Of a stretch of DNA of 64,000 nucleotides, positions 16,025 to 25,038 are shown piece by piece. Numbering within the stretch: position 1 is the first letter of the stretch; the number at the start of each line of letters is the position of its first letter. A program made the translations under genes and the position numbers. The notes beneath the pieces are model-generated. The model did no database searches. It was given only the letters and a program-made list of their open reading frames with translations, and was not told the DNA's origin. Origin of the DNA: RYN-230 sp963717125 (GTDB taxonomy: Bacteria > Actinomycetota > Actinomycetes > Streptosporangiales > Streptosporangiaceae); NCBI GenBank assembly GCA_963717125.1, contig CAVQVG010000020.1, positions 372,001 through 436,000 of the forward strand, given 5' to 3'.

Positions 16025-17563
16025 ATGGCACGGTCGGAACTGCCCCGGGTGGGCGGCATCGAGGGGATGGAAGAGACCTTCGACATCTCGCAGCGCGAGG
16101 AGGTGCCGAAGCTCCGTAAGCACGCGGTGGGCCTGGGCGGGGTGCTGTTCCTCACCGTCACCGGGTCCGCGCCGATCTCGGCCATGCTGTTCAACACGCC
16201 GATCATGGTCGGCTACGGGCAGGGCGTCGGCGCGCCCGCGGCGTTCATCTTCGCCGCGATCGTGCTGGTCGTGTTCTCCGTCGGGTACGTCGCGATGGCC
16301 CGGAAGAAGACCACCACCGGCGGCTTCTACTCCTACATCAGCCACGGGCTGGGCCGGGAACTCGGCATCGGCACCGGCTACGGGGCGGTCGTTGCGTATT
16401 CGGTGTTCGAGGCGTCGCTGGCCGGCGGGTTCGCCTACTTCGCCAACCTGAAGCTGGCATCCTTCGGGATCAACGTCGGCTGGCCCTGGCTGGCGCTGGG
16501 CATGGTCGTGCTGATCTCGCTGCTGACGTTCTTCGACGTCCGGCTGTCCTCCACGCTGCTGGCCATCGGGCTGATCAGCGAGATCGCGATCTTGATCATC
16601 TTCGACATCTTCATGTTCAGCAAGGGGCACGTCGTCTGGAGCGCGATCAACCCGGTCAAGGCGTTCACCAGCTTCCCGGCGTCCGGGAAGCTGCTGGCCG
16701 GCTCGGTCGGCATCGGGCTGTTCTTCGCGTTCTGGTCCTGGGTCGGCTTCGAGATGGCGCCCAACTACGCCGAGGAATCCCGCGACCCGAAGCGGATCGT
16801 GCCCCGCGCGCTGTACATCTCGGTGATCGGCCTGGGCCTGTTCTACATGCTCACCTCATGGGCGCCGCTGTTCGGTTACTCGAGCACGCACGCGGCCGTC
16901 TCGGCGGCCCAGTCCAACGCGGCGAACTTCTACCTGAACCCGGCCAAGCAGTACGCCGGGCACTGGGTGTCCTCGATCATGAGCTACCTGATCATCACCG
17001 GCTCGTTCGCCTGCGGCATGGCGTTCCACAACACCGCGGCCCGGTACATGTACTCGATGGGCCGGGAAGGCCTGCTGCCCGCCCCGCTGGGCCGCACCCA
17101 CCGCAAGTTCAAGAGCCCGCACATCGCGTCGGTCGTGCAGTCGGTCATCGCGGCGGTGATCATCATCCTGTTCGCCGTGTTCACCGGCACCAACGACCCG
17201 AACTCCCAGGCCTACCTGCAGCTGTACGGGCTGATGGCGGTGATGGGTGTGATCATCATCCTGTCCGTGCAGGCCCTGGTGTCGCTGGCCATCCTGCTCT
17301 ACTTCGAGCGGCACCACCGCGACGAGGTGCACTGGTGGAAGACCCGGCTGGCCCCGATCCTGGCCCTGGTGTCCCAGGCCTTCGTGGTCTACCTGCTGTT
17401 CGACAACATCACGTTCCTGGGCAGCGGCTACAGCTACGCGAAATGGTTCGGCCCGATCGACCTGGTCGTCGTGCTGGCCGGGGTGGGCGCCGCGTTCTAC
17501 TTCAAGCGGAACCGGCCGGACAAGTACGAGCAGGCCGGGCGGCTGATCAACGAAGGGCTCTGA
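16025..17563 (+). CDS. APC-family amino acid/amine permease of the BMC locus
   Basis: 512-residue transporter with about 12 hydrophobic segments. The first carries the APC glycine pattern (LFLTVTGSAPISAM), and FWSWVGFEMAPNYAEES is the conserved segment around helix 6. A good RBS (GGGGAGG) lies 6 bases before the ATG. It is transcribed away from the BMC unit across a 222-base intergenic region with the shared operator. It is inferred to import the amine substrate (for example aminopropanol or aminoacetone), as such permeases accompany RMM loci. Confidence 0.9.
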   Translation: MARSELPRVGGIEGMEETFDISQREEVPKLRKHAVGLGGVLFLTVTGSAPISAMLFNTPIMVGYGQGVGAPAAFIFAAIVLVVFSVGYVAMARKKTTTGGFYSYISHGLGRELGIGTGYGAVVAYSVFEASLAGGFAYFANLKLASFGINVGWPWLALGMVVLISLLTFFDVRLSSTLLAIGLISEIAILIIFDIFMFSKGHVVWSAINPVKAFTSFPASGKLLAGSVGIGLFFAFWSWVGFEMAPNYAEESRDPKRIVPRALYISVIGLGLFYMLTSWAPLFGYSSTHAAVSAAQSNAANFYLNPAKQYAGHWVSSIMSYLIITGSFACGMAFHNTAARYMYSMGREGLLPAPLGRTHRKFKSPHIASVVQSVIAAVIIILFAVFTGTNDPNSQAYLQLYGLMAVMGVIIILSVQALVSLAILLYFERHHRDEVHWWKTRLAPILALVSQAFVVYLLFDNITFLGSGYSYAKWFGPIDLVVVLAGVGAAFYFKRNRPDKYEQAGRLINEGL

Positions 17564-17623
17564 GCCGGGCGGGCCAGCGCCGGGCGGGCCAGCGCCGGGC
17601 GGGCCAGCGCCGGGCGGGCCAGC
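17564..17623. repeat. Four exact 15-base tandem repeats after the permease stop
   Basis: GCCGGGCGGGCCAGC is repeated four times without change, beginning one base after the permease stop codon. The unit is not self-complementary enough to be a terminator. It may be replication slippage product. No coding function is seen. Confidence 0.9.
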
Positions 17624-17723
17624 AGAGCGCCGCCACGCCAGCGCGCCGCGGGTGACCGCCGCCGGGGCCTGACCCCGGTACGCTGACCGGGGTCTGACGT
17701 CCCGGGGGGCTGGCGGTTCGGCG

Positions 17724-18515
17724 ATGGTGATGGCGGCGCGCTCGTGGTGGTCCGGCCGGGGCCGGCCCGGTCGGCTGGCCGGTGCGGCGGGGCTGGCTGG
17801 CCTGGGCCTGCTCGCGGCCGGCTGCGGCCCGGCCGCCACCCATCCGGCCGCCGCCGTGACCCCGCACCGGGCGGCGAGCAGCGCCAGCACGGCGCCGGCC
17901 CGGCCGGCCGCCAGCGCCAGTCCCACCGTGACCGGCAGCCCGCGCCCGGCCGGCGCGCCGACGCTGCTCCCGGCCCCGCTGCCGCCCGGCCACCTGCACC
18001 AGACCCGGGCGCTGCCCAGCGCGGGCACCCGGGTGTTCCACGCCGAGATGACCGACCTGTGGGCGGCCGTGGTGACCGGCCGGGCCCGGCTGGCCGTCCA
18101 GGCGTTCTTCCCGCTGGACGCGTATACCCAGGTCAAGGCGATCGCCGACCCGGCCGCCGACTGGCACAGCCGGCTGCTGGGTGACTTCCGGCTGGACGTG
18201 GCCGCGGCCCATCACTTCCTCGGCCGCGGCGCGGCCGGCGCCCGGCTGCTCCGGGTGATCGTGCCGTCCGCCGAGGCGGCCTGGATCGACCCCGGCGTGT
18301 GCTACAACTCGGTCGGTTACTGGCACGTCGCCGGGGCCCGGCTGGTCTACCGGGAGCACGGCCAGGTGCGCTCGATCGGCGTCGCGTCGCTGATCTCCTG
18401 GCGCGGCCGGTGGTACGTGGTCCATTTCGGCGCGGTGCTGCGGGCCGGCGCCACCGGCGTCGTCGACCAGCCCGCGGCCGGCCCGGGTGTGCCTGGTCCG
18501 GCGGGCGGATGCTGA
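17724..18515 (+). CDS. Secreted lipoprotein of unknown function
   Basis: 263 residues. An N-terminal Arg-containing signal peptide ends in the lipobox LLAAGC with the lipidated Cys at about 34. A long Ala/Pro/Ser/Thr-rich spacer (about 40-85) follows, then a compact domain of about 170 residues (FHAEMTDLWAAVVTG, then FFPLDAYTQVKAIADP, then the C-terminal SWRGRWYVVHFGAVL). It is probably anchored on the outer face of the cytoplasmic membrane. It is 36 bases upstream of another lipoprotein gene and may be co-transcribed with it. I do not recognise the domain. Confidence 0.8.
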   Translation: MVMAARSWWSGRGRPGRLAGAAGLAGLGLLAAGCGPAATHPAAAVTPHRAASSASTAPARPAASASPTVTGSPRPAGAPTLLPAPLPPGHLHQTRALPSAGTRVFHAEMTDLWAAVVTGRARLAVQAFFPLDAYTQVKAIADPAADWHSRLLGDFRLDVAAAHHFLGRGAAGARLLRVIVPSAEAAWIDPGVCYNSVGYWHVAGARLVYREHGQVRSIGVASLISWRGRWYVVHFGAVLRAGATGVVDQPAAGPGVPGPAGGC

Positions 18516-18551
18516 CCCCGGGGCGCCGCAGCGCGCCGTATCCTGTCCGGC

Positions 18552-19538
18552 ATGCGTAAACCGGCTTTCCCGGCCCGCCGCGCCTGGCTGCCCGCCGTCG
18601 GCTGCGGCCTGCTGGCCACCCTGGCCGTCGCGGGCTGCGGGCCGCAGAAGGCGGTCAGCGAGCAGTCCGCGGCGACCACGCACGCCGCACCGGCCGCCAC
18701 CTCGGCCCCGGCGCCGTCGCCCACCCCGAGCCCGTCGCCGACCTGCGACACCACGGTCGCGTCCGGCTTCCCGTGCGCGATGCGGGACCGGATCCTCGTC
18801 GTCAAGCACTACCTCCGGCGGCTGCCCGGCACCATCGGCATCGTGCTGCACGACCGCACCACGGGTGCGACCTGGCATAACGCCAATGCCGGGACGCTCA
18901 CCCCGGCCGCGTCCACGATCAAGCTGGCGATGATGACCGACATCTTGCTGCGCAACCGGGCCGGCCAGATCCACCTCACTCCCGGCGACCGGGCGGCCAT
19001 GTTCCAAGCGCTGTACACCAGCAACGACGACGACGCCACCTACCTGTGGAATCGCTACGAGGACGCCAGCTTCATGGACCGGGTAAGGGCGTTCGGCATG
19101 AAAAACACCCGGTTCACGAACTCGGCGTTCTGGGGCAACGTGGACACCACCGCCCGGGACCTGGACAACCTGATCAACTACGTGCTGACCAAGACGCCGC
19201 CGCACATCCGCGGCTATCTCGTGCACCGGCTGCAGCACGTCAGCGCGATCGACCAGCAGTGGGGCGTGTGGGGCGCCGGGCCGGCCATGGACCCGGGCAA
19301 CAAGGACGGCTGGGAACAGGACCCGGGCGGCTACGGCGTCTGGATCACCAACACGGTCGGGTTCGCCGGGCCGAACCAGGAGTACACCCTGGCCATCACG
19401 TACAACATGGGCAGCTTCGGCGAGAACGGCAACACCGGCTTCAAGTTCGGCACCAACAAGCTGACCCAGATCGCGGCCATGCTGTTCCAGGGCCACCACA
19501 CCGGCGCCCCGCACCCCCTGGCCTCCGCCGTCCCGTAG
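18552..19538 (+). CDS. Lipoprotein serine hydrolase (beta-lactamase/penicillin-binding-like)
   Basis: 328 residues. Signal peptide with lipobox AVAGC (Cys about 29) and a Ser/Pro/Thr-rich linker to about 64. The domain then carries the serine-acylase tetrad S121-T-I-K124 (AASTIKLAM) and SND in YTSNDDDATY, in the position of the class A beta-lactamase SDN. The third KTG-like motif is not obvious. Members of this fold hydrolyse beta-lactams or act on peptidoglycan, and the activity here cannot be told from sequence. The small gap to the preceding lipoprotein suggests a two-gene unit. Confidence 0.82.
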   Translation: MRKPAFPARRAWLPAVGCGLLATLAVAGCGPQKAVSEQSAATTHAAPAATSAPAPSPTPSPSPTCDTTVASGFPCAMRDRILVVKHYLRRLPGTIGIVLHDRTTGATWHNANAGTLTPAASTIKLAMMTDILLRNRAGQIHLTPGDRAAMFQALYTSNDDDATYLWNRYEDASFMDRVRAFGMKNTRFTNSAFWGNVDTTARDLDNLINYVLTKTPPHIRGYLVHRLQHVSAIDQQWGVWGAGPAMDPGNKDGWEQDPGGYGVWITNTVGFAGPNQEYTLAITYNMGSFGENGNTGFKFGTNKLTQIAAMLFQGHHTGAPHPLASAVP

Positions 19539-19712
19539 CCGCGGCTGACCGGTACATCACCTTGCCGGTTTAGCTACATTTCTATGCTTTCGGCCGGTTT
19601 CGCCAGGGTGCGGTCAGCTTCCGCGGCAAGACTGGGGCACGGCCTGGACACCCACGCATGGGTGGCTGCGGGGAGGCCGCGACCTTACTCCGACGCGCAT
19701 TCAGGGGGCGCC

Positions 19713-22700
19713 GTGAACACGCCACAACCGTCCATTTCCCGGCCGGTGCCGGAGCTTTTCGGGCAGTACCCGGGGTACGGCTTCGCCGGCTTCGGGGTGT
19801 CCACCGCGACCGGGAACTATACGGTCGCCGCGACCGACTTAGCCTTCCCCGGCGGCCTGCTCGGCCTGCTCGACCTGACCCGGACGTACAACTCGCTGTC
19901 GGCCGGCGAGGGCTCGTTAGGCACCGGCTGGGCGCACACGCTGAGCGTCAGCCTCACCCCGCCCGCGGCGGGCGCCACACCGGCCAGCGTCACGTTCAAT
20001 GACGCGGACGGCCGGGTGCTCACGTTCGTCCCCGCCCCGGGGGGCGGCTACCAGCGGCCGGAGGACCTGACCGCCGACCTGACGCACAACGCGGATGGCA
20101 GCTACACGCTGGCCTACAACAGCGGGCTGACCCTGTCCTTCACCGCAGCCGGGCAGCTGACCAGCCGTGCCTGGGAGGGCCAGCGGGTCAGCTACGACTA
20201 CGACCCGAGCGGCCGGCCGCTGCGCGCGGCGCATACCTCCGGACCGGCGCTGAGCCTGTCCTACGACAGCGCGGGGCGGCTCAGCCAGGCCGAGGCCAGC
20301 GACGGCCGCACGGTGTCCTACGGCTACGCCGCAGACGGGACGCTTACCTCGGTAACCGACCCGACGGGCGGCAGCACCCGGTACGAGACGGCCGCGGACG
20401 GCCGGTTCCAGCTCACCGACCCGGACGGCAACGTCGTGGTCACCAACACGTACGACCACGACACCGGCCGGATCACCCACCAGGACCTGCCCACCGGCGG
20501 CAGCGCCGACTTCGGCTACGACACCAGCACCGGGGCCACCACGGTGACCAGCCAGTCCGGCGCGGTGCTGACGTTCCAGGCGGACAGCTCCGGCCGGATG
20601 ACCAAGGTCACCGACCCGGCCACCCGCGCCGCGACGTTCAGCTACGACGGGAACGGCTACCTGGCCGGGGCGGTCTCCCCCGGCGGGAGCCAGCTGGCTC
20701 AGCAGCACGACGTCCGCGGCAACCTGCTCAGCTCCACCTTCGGCGGCGCCACCACCGGTTATGAGTACGACAGCGCGGACCGGCCCACCGCGGTGCACGC
20801 CCCGGCCGGGGGTACCGTCACTTACCGCTACCCGAACGCCAGCCAGGTCCCGTCCCAGGTGACCGACGCGGCCGGCAGCACCAGCCTGTTCGCGTCGGCC
20901 AACGGCCTGATCACCCGGCTCACCGACGCCGACGGCAACACCACCACGTACGACTACGACGCGGCCGGGAACCTGGTCTCGCTGACCGATCCGCTCGGCG
21001 GCGTGACCAGGTACAGCTACGACCACGCCGGCCACCGCACCAGCCAGACCAGCCCAGGCGGCGCGACCACCAGCTACGCCTACGACGCCGCCGGACGGGT
21101 CACCGCGGTCACCGACCCGCTGGGCCACGTCACCCGGTACGCATACTCGCCCGCCGGGCGGCTCCTGTCCATCACCGACCCGGCTGGCGGGGTCACTACG
21201 CACGGCTACGACCGGGCTGGCCAGCTCGTCTCGCTCACCGACCCGCTGGGCCGGGTCACCCACTACGCCTACGACCACGACGGCAACCTGACCAGCACGA
21301 CCGCGCCCGGCGGCGCGGTGACCACCACCGAGTACGACCACACCGGCCGGGTCACCGCGATCACCGATCCCGACGGGAACACCGTCCGGCACGAATACGA
21401 CGCCGATGGGAACCTCACCGCGGTCACCGACGCGCTCGGCCACGTCACCCGGCGGGCCTACGACGCCCGCGGGAACCTCACCGAGCTCACCGACCCGGCC
21501 GGCGGGATCAGCCGGTACAGCTACGACGACGCCGACCGGCAGATCAGCTACACCGACCCGGCAAGCGGCATCTGGCGGACCGGCTATGACCGGGCCGGCC
21601 GCATCGTCAGCAGCACCGACCCGGCCGGCGGGACGTTCCAGCAGGCGTGGACGCCGGCCGGGAACCTGGCCCGGAGCATCGACCCGCTGGGCCGGGAGAC
21701 CAGCTACGCGTACAGCCCGCTGCAGCAGCCGGTCGCGGTCACCGACCCGCAGAGCGGGGTGACCCGGTATGCCTACGACGCGGACGGGCGGCGCATCCGG
21801 GTGACCACCCCGGCCGGGCTGGTCACCCGGTCCCGCTACGACTCCGCCGACCGGCTGGTCGCCATGGTGGACCCGCGCGGCTGGATCACCCGCTTCGAGT
21901 ACAACGCCCGCGGCCAGCAGACCGCGCAGATCAGCCCGAGCGGGGCGGTCACCAGGGACCGGTTCGACGCGGCCGGGCAGCACACCGAGACCATCGACCC
22001 GAACGGCTCGCCGACCCGGTTCGGCTACGACGACGCCGGGCACCTCATCGAGGTCACCGACGCCAAGAGCGGCATCACCCGGTACGGATACGACGCCGCC
22101 GGGCAGCAGGTGTCGGTCAGCGACCCGCTCGGCCGGACCACGACCCAGGCCTACGACGCGGCCGGGAACCTGATCTCCATCACCGACCCCGACGGGCACG
22201 CCCAGCACCTCAGCTACGACGCGGCCCGGCAGCTCGTCCAGCGCCGCGCGGACGACGGCACCGAGGTGTCCTACGCGTATGACGCGGCCGGGCGGCGGAT
22301 CAGCATGACCGACCTGACCGGCACCACCCACTACACCTACGACAACCGCGGCCAGCTGCTCACCGTCAGCGACCCGGACGGCGGGGTGACCACGGCCGGC
22401 TATGACCCGGCGGGCCAGCGGACCTCGCTGAGCTATCCGAGCGGCCTCGAGCTCAGCTACGACTACGACCCGAACGGGAACCTGATCCGGCTGCACGACT
22501 CCCGCGCCGGGGACGCCGTCTACGCCCTCGACCCGGATGGCCGGCTGCTCACCGAGCAGCTTCCCGGGCGGCTGGCCCGCCGGTACCGCTACGACCACGG
22601 GCTGCTGTCCCGGTTCACCGTGATCCGGGACGGTCACCCGGTGACCCGGACCGCGTTCACCCACGACCCGGACGGGCGGGTCGCCACCCAGCGGGAGGAC

Positions 22701-24719
22701 GGCCGGCTCACCCAGTACCGGTACGACCCAGCCGGGCAGCTCACCAGCGTCGTGCGGGAGGACCGCGCGGCCCCGGGACGGCCGCGGCCGCCCCGGCCCG
22801 AGCCGGGCCACGAGCGCGAGGTCCCGGACGTGCGGCTCACCTACGACGTGCTCGGCAACCGGCACAGCCTGCGCTGGGGTGAGGCGGAGACGCACTACCG
22901 CTACGACGCCGCGAGCCAGTTGCTGGGCCTGGAGGGCGGTGGCCGCCGGGCCGAGTTCCGGTACGACTCCGCCGGGCGGCTGACCGAGGAGCACGACGGC
23001 GACCAGCACCGGACGATCCGTTACAACGGCTTCGGCCAGCCGGTGTCGGTCACCCGTGCCGGACCCCGGTTCAGCGAGCACAGCCAGGCCGTGTTCAACG
23101 GCAACGCGCTGCTGGCCGCGCTCACCCTGACCCGCGAGGAGCGGGAGCGGGACGAGCAGCGGGCCGCGGCCGTCCGCTACCTGTGGCTGACCGACAACGA
23201 CCAGATACCGCAGATCCAGGCCCAGGTCGCGGAGCCGCGGCTGGACGACGCGGAGCGGGACCGGCCGGGGCGGCTGGACGCCGACTTCGGCTACGGTTAC
23301 GGCCGGACGTTCGCCAGCTCACCGCGGGACGCGGCCACGTTCCACACCGACGCTTACCGGTCGGCACTGCGCACCGAGGACACCGAGCCGTGGGCCCTGG
23401 CCGACCGGTACGGCACGTTCGGCACCCCGGTGGATTGGCGGGTGGACGCGGACCGGGACGAGCACCGGGGGCTGGATGACCACCGGGAGCGCGACGAGCA
23501 CCAGGATCGCGACGAGCACCAGGAGTTCGGCGGGCCGGAGCTGCCGCGTTTCGGCTACCGGGGCGAGCTCAGCCTCGGCCCGCTGGTCTACCTGCGGGCG
23601 CGCACCTACGACACGCTGCTCGGCCGGTTCACTACCCCCGACCCGCTGGCCAGCCAGGCCCGCCAGGTGCCCGCCACCAGCCCCTACGTGTACGCCCGGA
23701 ACGATCCGCTGAACACCACCGACCCACTCGGGCTGTTCTCGTTCGGGTCGATCTTCTCCCACGTGGTGCACGCCGTCTCGCACGTGGTGCACGGTGTCCA
23801 GCACGTCATCCACGCGGTGGCCGGCACAGTCACCAAGGGCGTGCACATCGTGGCAGGCAGCGTCGCCCACGCATTCGAGGCGGTACACACCGTGCTGGCC
23901 CAGGTGGCCGCGACCGCGCGCAAAGACGCCGCCCGGCTGGCCCACGTCGTCCGGGACGCCGCCACGCACGTGGTCCACGTGGTCCGGGACGCCGTCGAGC
24001 GGTCGGCCGGCGTGGTGCGCAGCGCGGTCAACCAGGCCACCACGTGGATCAAGAAGCACAACCAGATCATCGGCAAGATCGGCAGCGTGCTCAGCAACGT
24101 CAGCGGCGACCTGGCGCTGGCCGGGGCCATCATCGCCCCGATTCCCGGGCTGGACGCACTCACCCCGGTGCTGGAGGGAGCGGCCGCCGTCACCGGCATC
24201 GGCGCGCTGGTCACCCAGGGCGTGGCCATGGCGGCCGGGGACCGCAACATCACCTACGGCGACCTGTTCGGCGACGCGCTGGGCGCGATCCCCGGCGGCG
24301 AGGACGCCGAGGACGCCGTGCGCGGGATCAGCACCGCCAGCCACCTCACCGAGGGTGCCGCGGAGGAGGAAGCCAGCACCGGCGCCCGCACGCTGTTCCA
24401 CTACACGAACGAGGAGGGCCAGACCAGTATCCTCAAGAGCCAGGAGCTCAACGCGTCGCGCAAGGAGGTCAACCCCTCTGACGCGCGGTACGGCAACGGG
24501 CAGTACCTCTCGGACATCAAGCCGGGGACGTATTCGAACGCTTCGCTATCCGCCCGCTTCCTGCGCAACCCGTACCAGGGCGCCCGGTTCTCGCATTACG
24601 TGGAGATCGACGTCACCGGCCTCGACGTGGTGCAGGGCCGGCCGGGGGTGTTCGTGGTCCCGAATGAGGAGCCCCTGGACCTGGCCGGCCGGATCGTCAG
24701 CTGGGGGAAGAATCAGTGA
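19713..24719 (+). CDS. Rhs/YD-repeat polymorphic toxin with C-terminal HYD1-type ADP-ribosyltransferase-like domain
   Basis: 1668 residues from the GTG at 19713, which follows a GGGGG RBS. An in-frame ATG at 19584 lacks an RBS and is the alternative. The N-terminal domain (about 1-110, GFGVSTATGNYTVAATDL) is followed by dozens of YD repeats (YDxxGxL/xTDPxG, about 110-1180) that build the Rhs cage. The core ends at about 1308-1345 with RFTTPDPL...DPLGLFSFG. Then come a His/Val-rich stretch (HVVHAVSHVVHGV, about 1350-1400), a hydrophobic pre-toxin segment (about 1460-1530) and the toxin (about 1560-1668), with LFHYTNEEGQ and RYGNGQYLSD. This matches the Tox-ART-HYD1 family, predicted to ADP-ribosylate targets. 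No signal peptide or PAAR domain is seen, so the export route is unknown. Confidence 0.92.
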   Translation: MNTPQPSISRPVPELFGQYPGYGFAGFGVSTATGNYTVAATDLAFPGGLLGLLDLTRTYNSLSAGEGSLGTGWAHTLSVSLTPPAAGATPASVTFNDADGRVLTFVPAPGGGYQRPEDLTADLTHNADGSYTLAYNSGLTLSFTAAGQLTSRAWEGQRVSYDYDPSGRPLRAAHTSGPALSLSYDSAGRLSQAEASDGRTVSYGYAADGTLTSVTDPTGGSTRYETAADGRFQLTDPDGNVVVTNTYDHDTGRITHQDLPTGGSADFGYDTSTGATTVTSQSGAVLTFQADSSGRMTKVTDPATRAATFSYDGNGYLAGAVSPGGSQLAQQHDVRGNLLSSTFGGATTGYEYDSADRPTAVHAPAGGTVTYRYPNASQVPSQVTDAAGSTSLFASANGLITRLTDADGNTTTYDYDAAGNLVSLTDPLGGVTRYSYDHAGHRTSQTSPGGATTSYAYDAAGRVTAVTDPLGHVTRYAYSPAGRLLSITDPAGGVTTHGYDRAGQLVSLTDPLGRVTHYAYDHDGNLTSTTAPGGAVTTTEYDHTGRVTAITDPDGNTVRHEYDADGNLTAVTDALGHVTRRAYDARGNLTELTDPAGGISRYSYDDADRQISYTDPASGIWRTGYDRAGRIVSSTDPAGGTFQQAWTPAGNLARSIDPLGRETSYAYSPLQQPVAVTDPQSGVTRYAYDADGRRIRVTTPAGLVTRSRYDSADRLVAMVDPRGWITRFEYNARGQQTAQISPSGAVTRDRFDAAGQHTETIDPNGSPTRFGYDDAGHLIEVTDAKSGITRYGYDAAGQQVSVSDPLGRTTTQAYDAAGNLISITDPDGHAQHLSYDAARQLVQRRADDGTEVSYAYDAAGRRISMTDLTGTTHYTYDNRGQLLTVSDPDGGVTTAGYDPAGQRTSLSYPSGLELSYDYDPNGNLIRLHDSRAGDAVYALDPDGRLLTEQLPGRLARRYRYDHGLLSRFTVIRDGHPVTRTAFTHDPDGRVATQREDGRLTQYRYDPAGQLTSVVREDRAAPGRPRPPRPEPGHEREVPDVRLTYDVLGNRHSLRWGEAETHYRYDAASQLLGLEGGGRRAEFRYDSAGRLTEEHDGDQHRTIRYNGFGQPVSVTRAGPRFSEHSQAVFNGNALLAALTLTREERERDEQRAAAVRYLWLTDNDQIPQIQAQVAEPRLDDAERDRPGRLDADFGYGYGRTFASSPRDAATFHTDAYRSALRTEDTEPWALADRYGTFGTPVDWRVDADRDEHRGLDDHRERDEHQDRDEHQEFGGPELPRFGYRGELSLGPLVYLRARTYDTLLGRFTTPDPLASQARQVPATSPYVYARNDPLNTTDPLGLFSFGSIFSHVVHAVSHVVHGVQHVIHAVAGTVTKGVHIVAGSVAHAFEAVHTVLAQVAATARKDAARLAHVVRDAATHVVHVVRDAVERSAGVVRSAVNQATTWIKKHNQIIGKIGSVLSNVSGDLALAGAIIAPIPGLDALTPVLEGAAAVTGIGALVTQGVAMAAGDRNITYGDLFGDALGAIPGGEDAEDAVRGISTASHLTEGAAEEEASTGARTLFHYTNEEGQTSILKSQELNASRKEVNPSDARYGNGQYLSDIKPGTYSNASLSARFLRNPYQGARFSHYVEIDVTGLDVVQGRPGVFVVPNEEPLDLAGRIVSWGKNQ

Positions 24720-25012
24720 GCAGATACCTGCGGGTCCGCTGGGACCATGACGCCAGCGAGGATCCGATCGTGCTCTACCACGAGCTGGACGACCAGCAGC
24801 GGGAGACCCGGCGGATCGAGCTGTTCGAGGACGGCCGGCTGCAATGGGCCGACCAGGCCGACCCGGACGCGCCCACCTCGGTAAGCCTGGAGCCGCTGCC
24901 TGCGCTGGAGGAGATCCGGGACCAGCCAGAGTTCTCGGTGTCAGAGATCACCGGGCGGGCCTTCGAGGAGGTGTGGGCGCGAGCGCGGGGGCAGACCTCG
25001 CCGGCCGGGTAG
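24716..25012 (+). CDS. Probable immunity protein for the Rhs toxin (DUF6881-like)
   Basis: 98-residue acidic protein (about 24 Asp/Glu). The start RYLRVRWDHD and the segment VLYHELDDQQRETRRIELFEDG match the DUF6881-type small proteins found downstream of polymorphic toxins. The GTG at 24716 overlaps the toxin stop as GTGA, so the two are translationally coupled, the usual toxin-immunity arrangement. It would bind and block the HYD1-type domain in the producing cell. The pairing is inferred from position and family. Confidence 0.8.
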   Translation: MSRYLRVRWDHDASEDPIVLYHELDDQQRETRRIELFEDGRLQWADQADPDAPTSVSLEPLPALEEIRDQPEFSVSEITGRAFEEVWARARGQTSPAG

Positions 25013-25038
25013 CCGGCCGGAGGCGGTAGCGTCGCGGG

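Noticed and set aside
19584..19712. N-terminal extension of the Rhs protein from the ATG at 19584
   Set aside because: There is no RBS before that ATG, the extension is unlike the rest of the protein, and the GTG at 19713 has a GGGGG RBS. It cannot be excluded, so it is noted as an alternative.
19917..23081. 1054-codon open frame on the minus strand inside the Rhs gene
   Set aside because: It is the antisense of the YD-repeat coding sequence. Its product is a compositional mirror with no family motif, while the plus strand has a complete Rhs protein.
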